The translations under genes were made by a program, and so were the position numbers. 64,000 nucleotides of DNA. Source: Bacteroidota bacterium. Lineage in GTDB: Bacteria > Bacteroidota > Bacteroidia > B-17B0 > Aurantibacillaceae. This document shows positions 63,357 through 64,000 of this stretch, piece by piece. The DNA lies in NCBI GenBank assembly GCA_019638705.1, contig JAHBTI010000007.1:1-64000 (forward strand), read 5' to 3'. The stretch's first letter is position 1; each line of letters starts with the position of its first letter. Below the pieces are notes generated by a model. It had not been told where the DNA came from and searched no databases. It worked only from the letters and a program-made list of their open reading frames with translations.

Positions 63357-64000
63357 TTAATAATTAGGTCCGTTGTAGCGCGGTGTGTTGCAGTCGTCAA
63401 TACTTCTTTTTCGGGGGCGCATTACTGCACCAACTCTTAACTCAAACGTTCGGTTGCGAATTTTGGTGAGTTCGTGTGTGTGCGAAATAATGTCGGGATT
63501 CCAGTGAAATTCAACAAAACCGCTGAAACGTTTGTAAACAGGAAATTCGTAACCCAAGCCAACATCGCCGCTAAACCAAAATCGCGGAAAATTGCTGCTT
63601 ACATCTGAAAACACGGGCGTATTTTTGCGCAATAAATATTCTAAGCGCACTCCCAAAAGCAAGTACCAATGGGCGTTGTAGCCAATCGGGTTATAAAATT
63701 TCAAATAATTATTCCATTGAAGATAAGAATATTTATTTTTTTGCCATGTGTCAGAACGTGCGCCTGTAAAGGCATTCAAGAGTTCTTTTTCCTGCGCGCC
63801 TTTGTTGCAGTATTCCAATTCGGTTTGCCAGCGCACACGCTCTCTGCGCGATAATTCTATAAACACACCTGCTCCCCAGCGAAACAGTTCTTTTGAAATA
63901 TGACTTTGCGGATAAAAACGATTATACACAAAAGGCGTGTCCATTTTTTGAACCGTTTCGGTATTGTTGTAATAATGTGCAGATTGTGTTATTGCGCCAA
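63357..64000 (-). CDS. Outer-membrane beta-barrel-like protein (partial)
   Basis: The frame is open to the right window edge, so the N-terminus is missing (at least 213 residues are present). Alternating strands with aromatic ends (WQTELEYCNKGAQEK, YSYLQWNNYLKFYNPIGYNAHWYLLLGVRLEYLL, FWFSGDVGLGYEFPVYKRFSGFVEFHWNPDII) fit a porin-like or OmpA-barrel-like domain. The basic tail RPRKRSIDDCNT is unusual. It lies 17 bases downstream of the point where ald starts, in the same direction. Confidence 0.75.
   Translation of the reverse strand, partial: GAITQSAHYYNNTETVQKMDTPFVYNRFYPQSHISKELFRWGAGVFIELSRRERVRWQTELEYCNKGAQEKELLNAFTGARSDTWQKNKYSYLQWNNYLKFYNPIGYNAHWYLLLGVRLEYLLRKNTPVFSDVSSNFPRFWFSGDVGLGYEFPVYKRFSGFVEFHWNPDIISHTHELTKIRNRTFELRVGAVMRPRKRSIDDCNTPRYNGPNY

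Overview
The window looks like chromosomal DNA of a member of the Bacteroidota (Bacteroidia, Chitinophagales/Flavobacteriales-like; the genus cannot be fixed from this piece). The evidence is: type IX secretion C-terminal sorting domains, TAnnTTTG-type -7 promoter boxes, A+T-rich leaders almost without Shine-Dalgarno sequences, DUF2279, DUF983 and DUF2520 proteins, the bacillithiol gene bshB1, an rpsU-xerC-hpf cluster, and an Nramp transporter fused to a universal stress domain. The DNA is A+T-rich and dense in genes. I found no rRNA, tRNA, CRISPR array or intact insertion sequence.

Layout. 1-3.4 kb: tail of a T9SS-exported protein, then hpf, xerC, rpsU and two envelope proteins. 3.4-11 kb: SDR oxidoreductase, DUF983 membrane protein, tadA, argS and a large M16 peptidase. 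11-21.8 kb: envelope and surface functions (a 1068-residue T9SS protein with Ig-like repeats, a GT-C type membrane glycosyltransferase overlapping a secreted GH16 glucanase, a MORN-repeat protein, lipoproteins, a small 4-TM protein). 21.8-37.6 kb: phosphoethanolamine transferase-like protein, peptidase T, a MazEF pair, ligA with free-methionine-sulfoxide reductase, an alpha/beta hydrolase, a decayed phosphatase, dinD, bshB1, lpxD, a four-gene DUF2520-kdsC-ubiA-maf operon, acyl-CoA dehydrogenase and anmK. 37.7-44.6 kb: an RND efflux operon led by its TetR-type repressor. 44.6-50.7 kb: M23 peptidase, a YtxH/holin-like membrane cluster, yebC, recJ and phoH. 50.7-56.8 kb: an accessory block with a PIN toxin pair, a large restriction-methylation-like protein, a Fic protein with its own operator, a WYL regulator and an RHH/MazF pair. 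56.9-64 kb: SAM hydrolase, monooxygenase-like protein, cyclodeaminase-like protein, VWA protein, Nramp-Usp transporter, alanine dehydrogenase and an outer-membrane protein cut by the window edge.

The most unusual content is non-coding. At least four families of hairpin-forming repeats are scattered through the window, often directly against stop codons; one copy supplies the C-terminal tail of PhoH and another may have extended the N-terminus of RecJ. A 128-base imperfect inverted repeat sits over the apparent start of the restriction-methylation gene. Three 21-base direct repeats precede the promoter of the large T9SS gene, a 28-base perfect palindrome lies inside dinD, and candidate self-control operators lie in front of the tetR and fic genes. 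hpf has a canonical AGGAGG ribosome binding site in a genome that otherwise hardly uses one.
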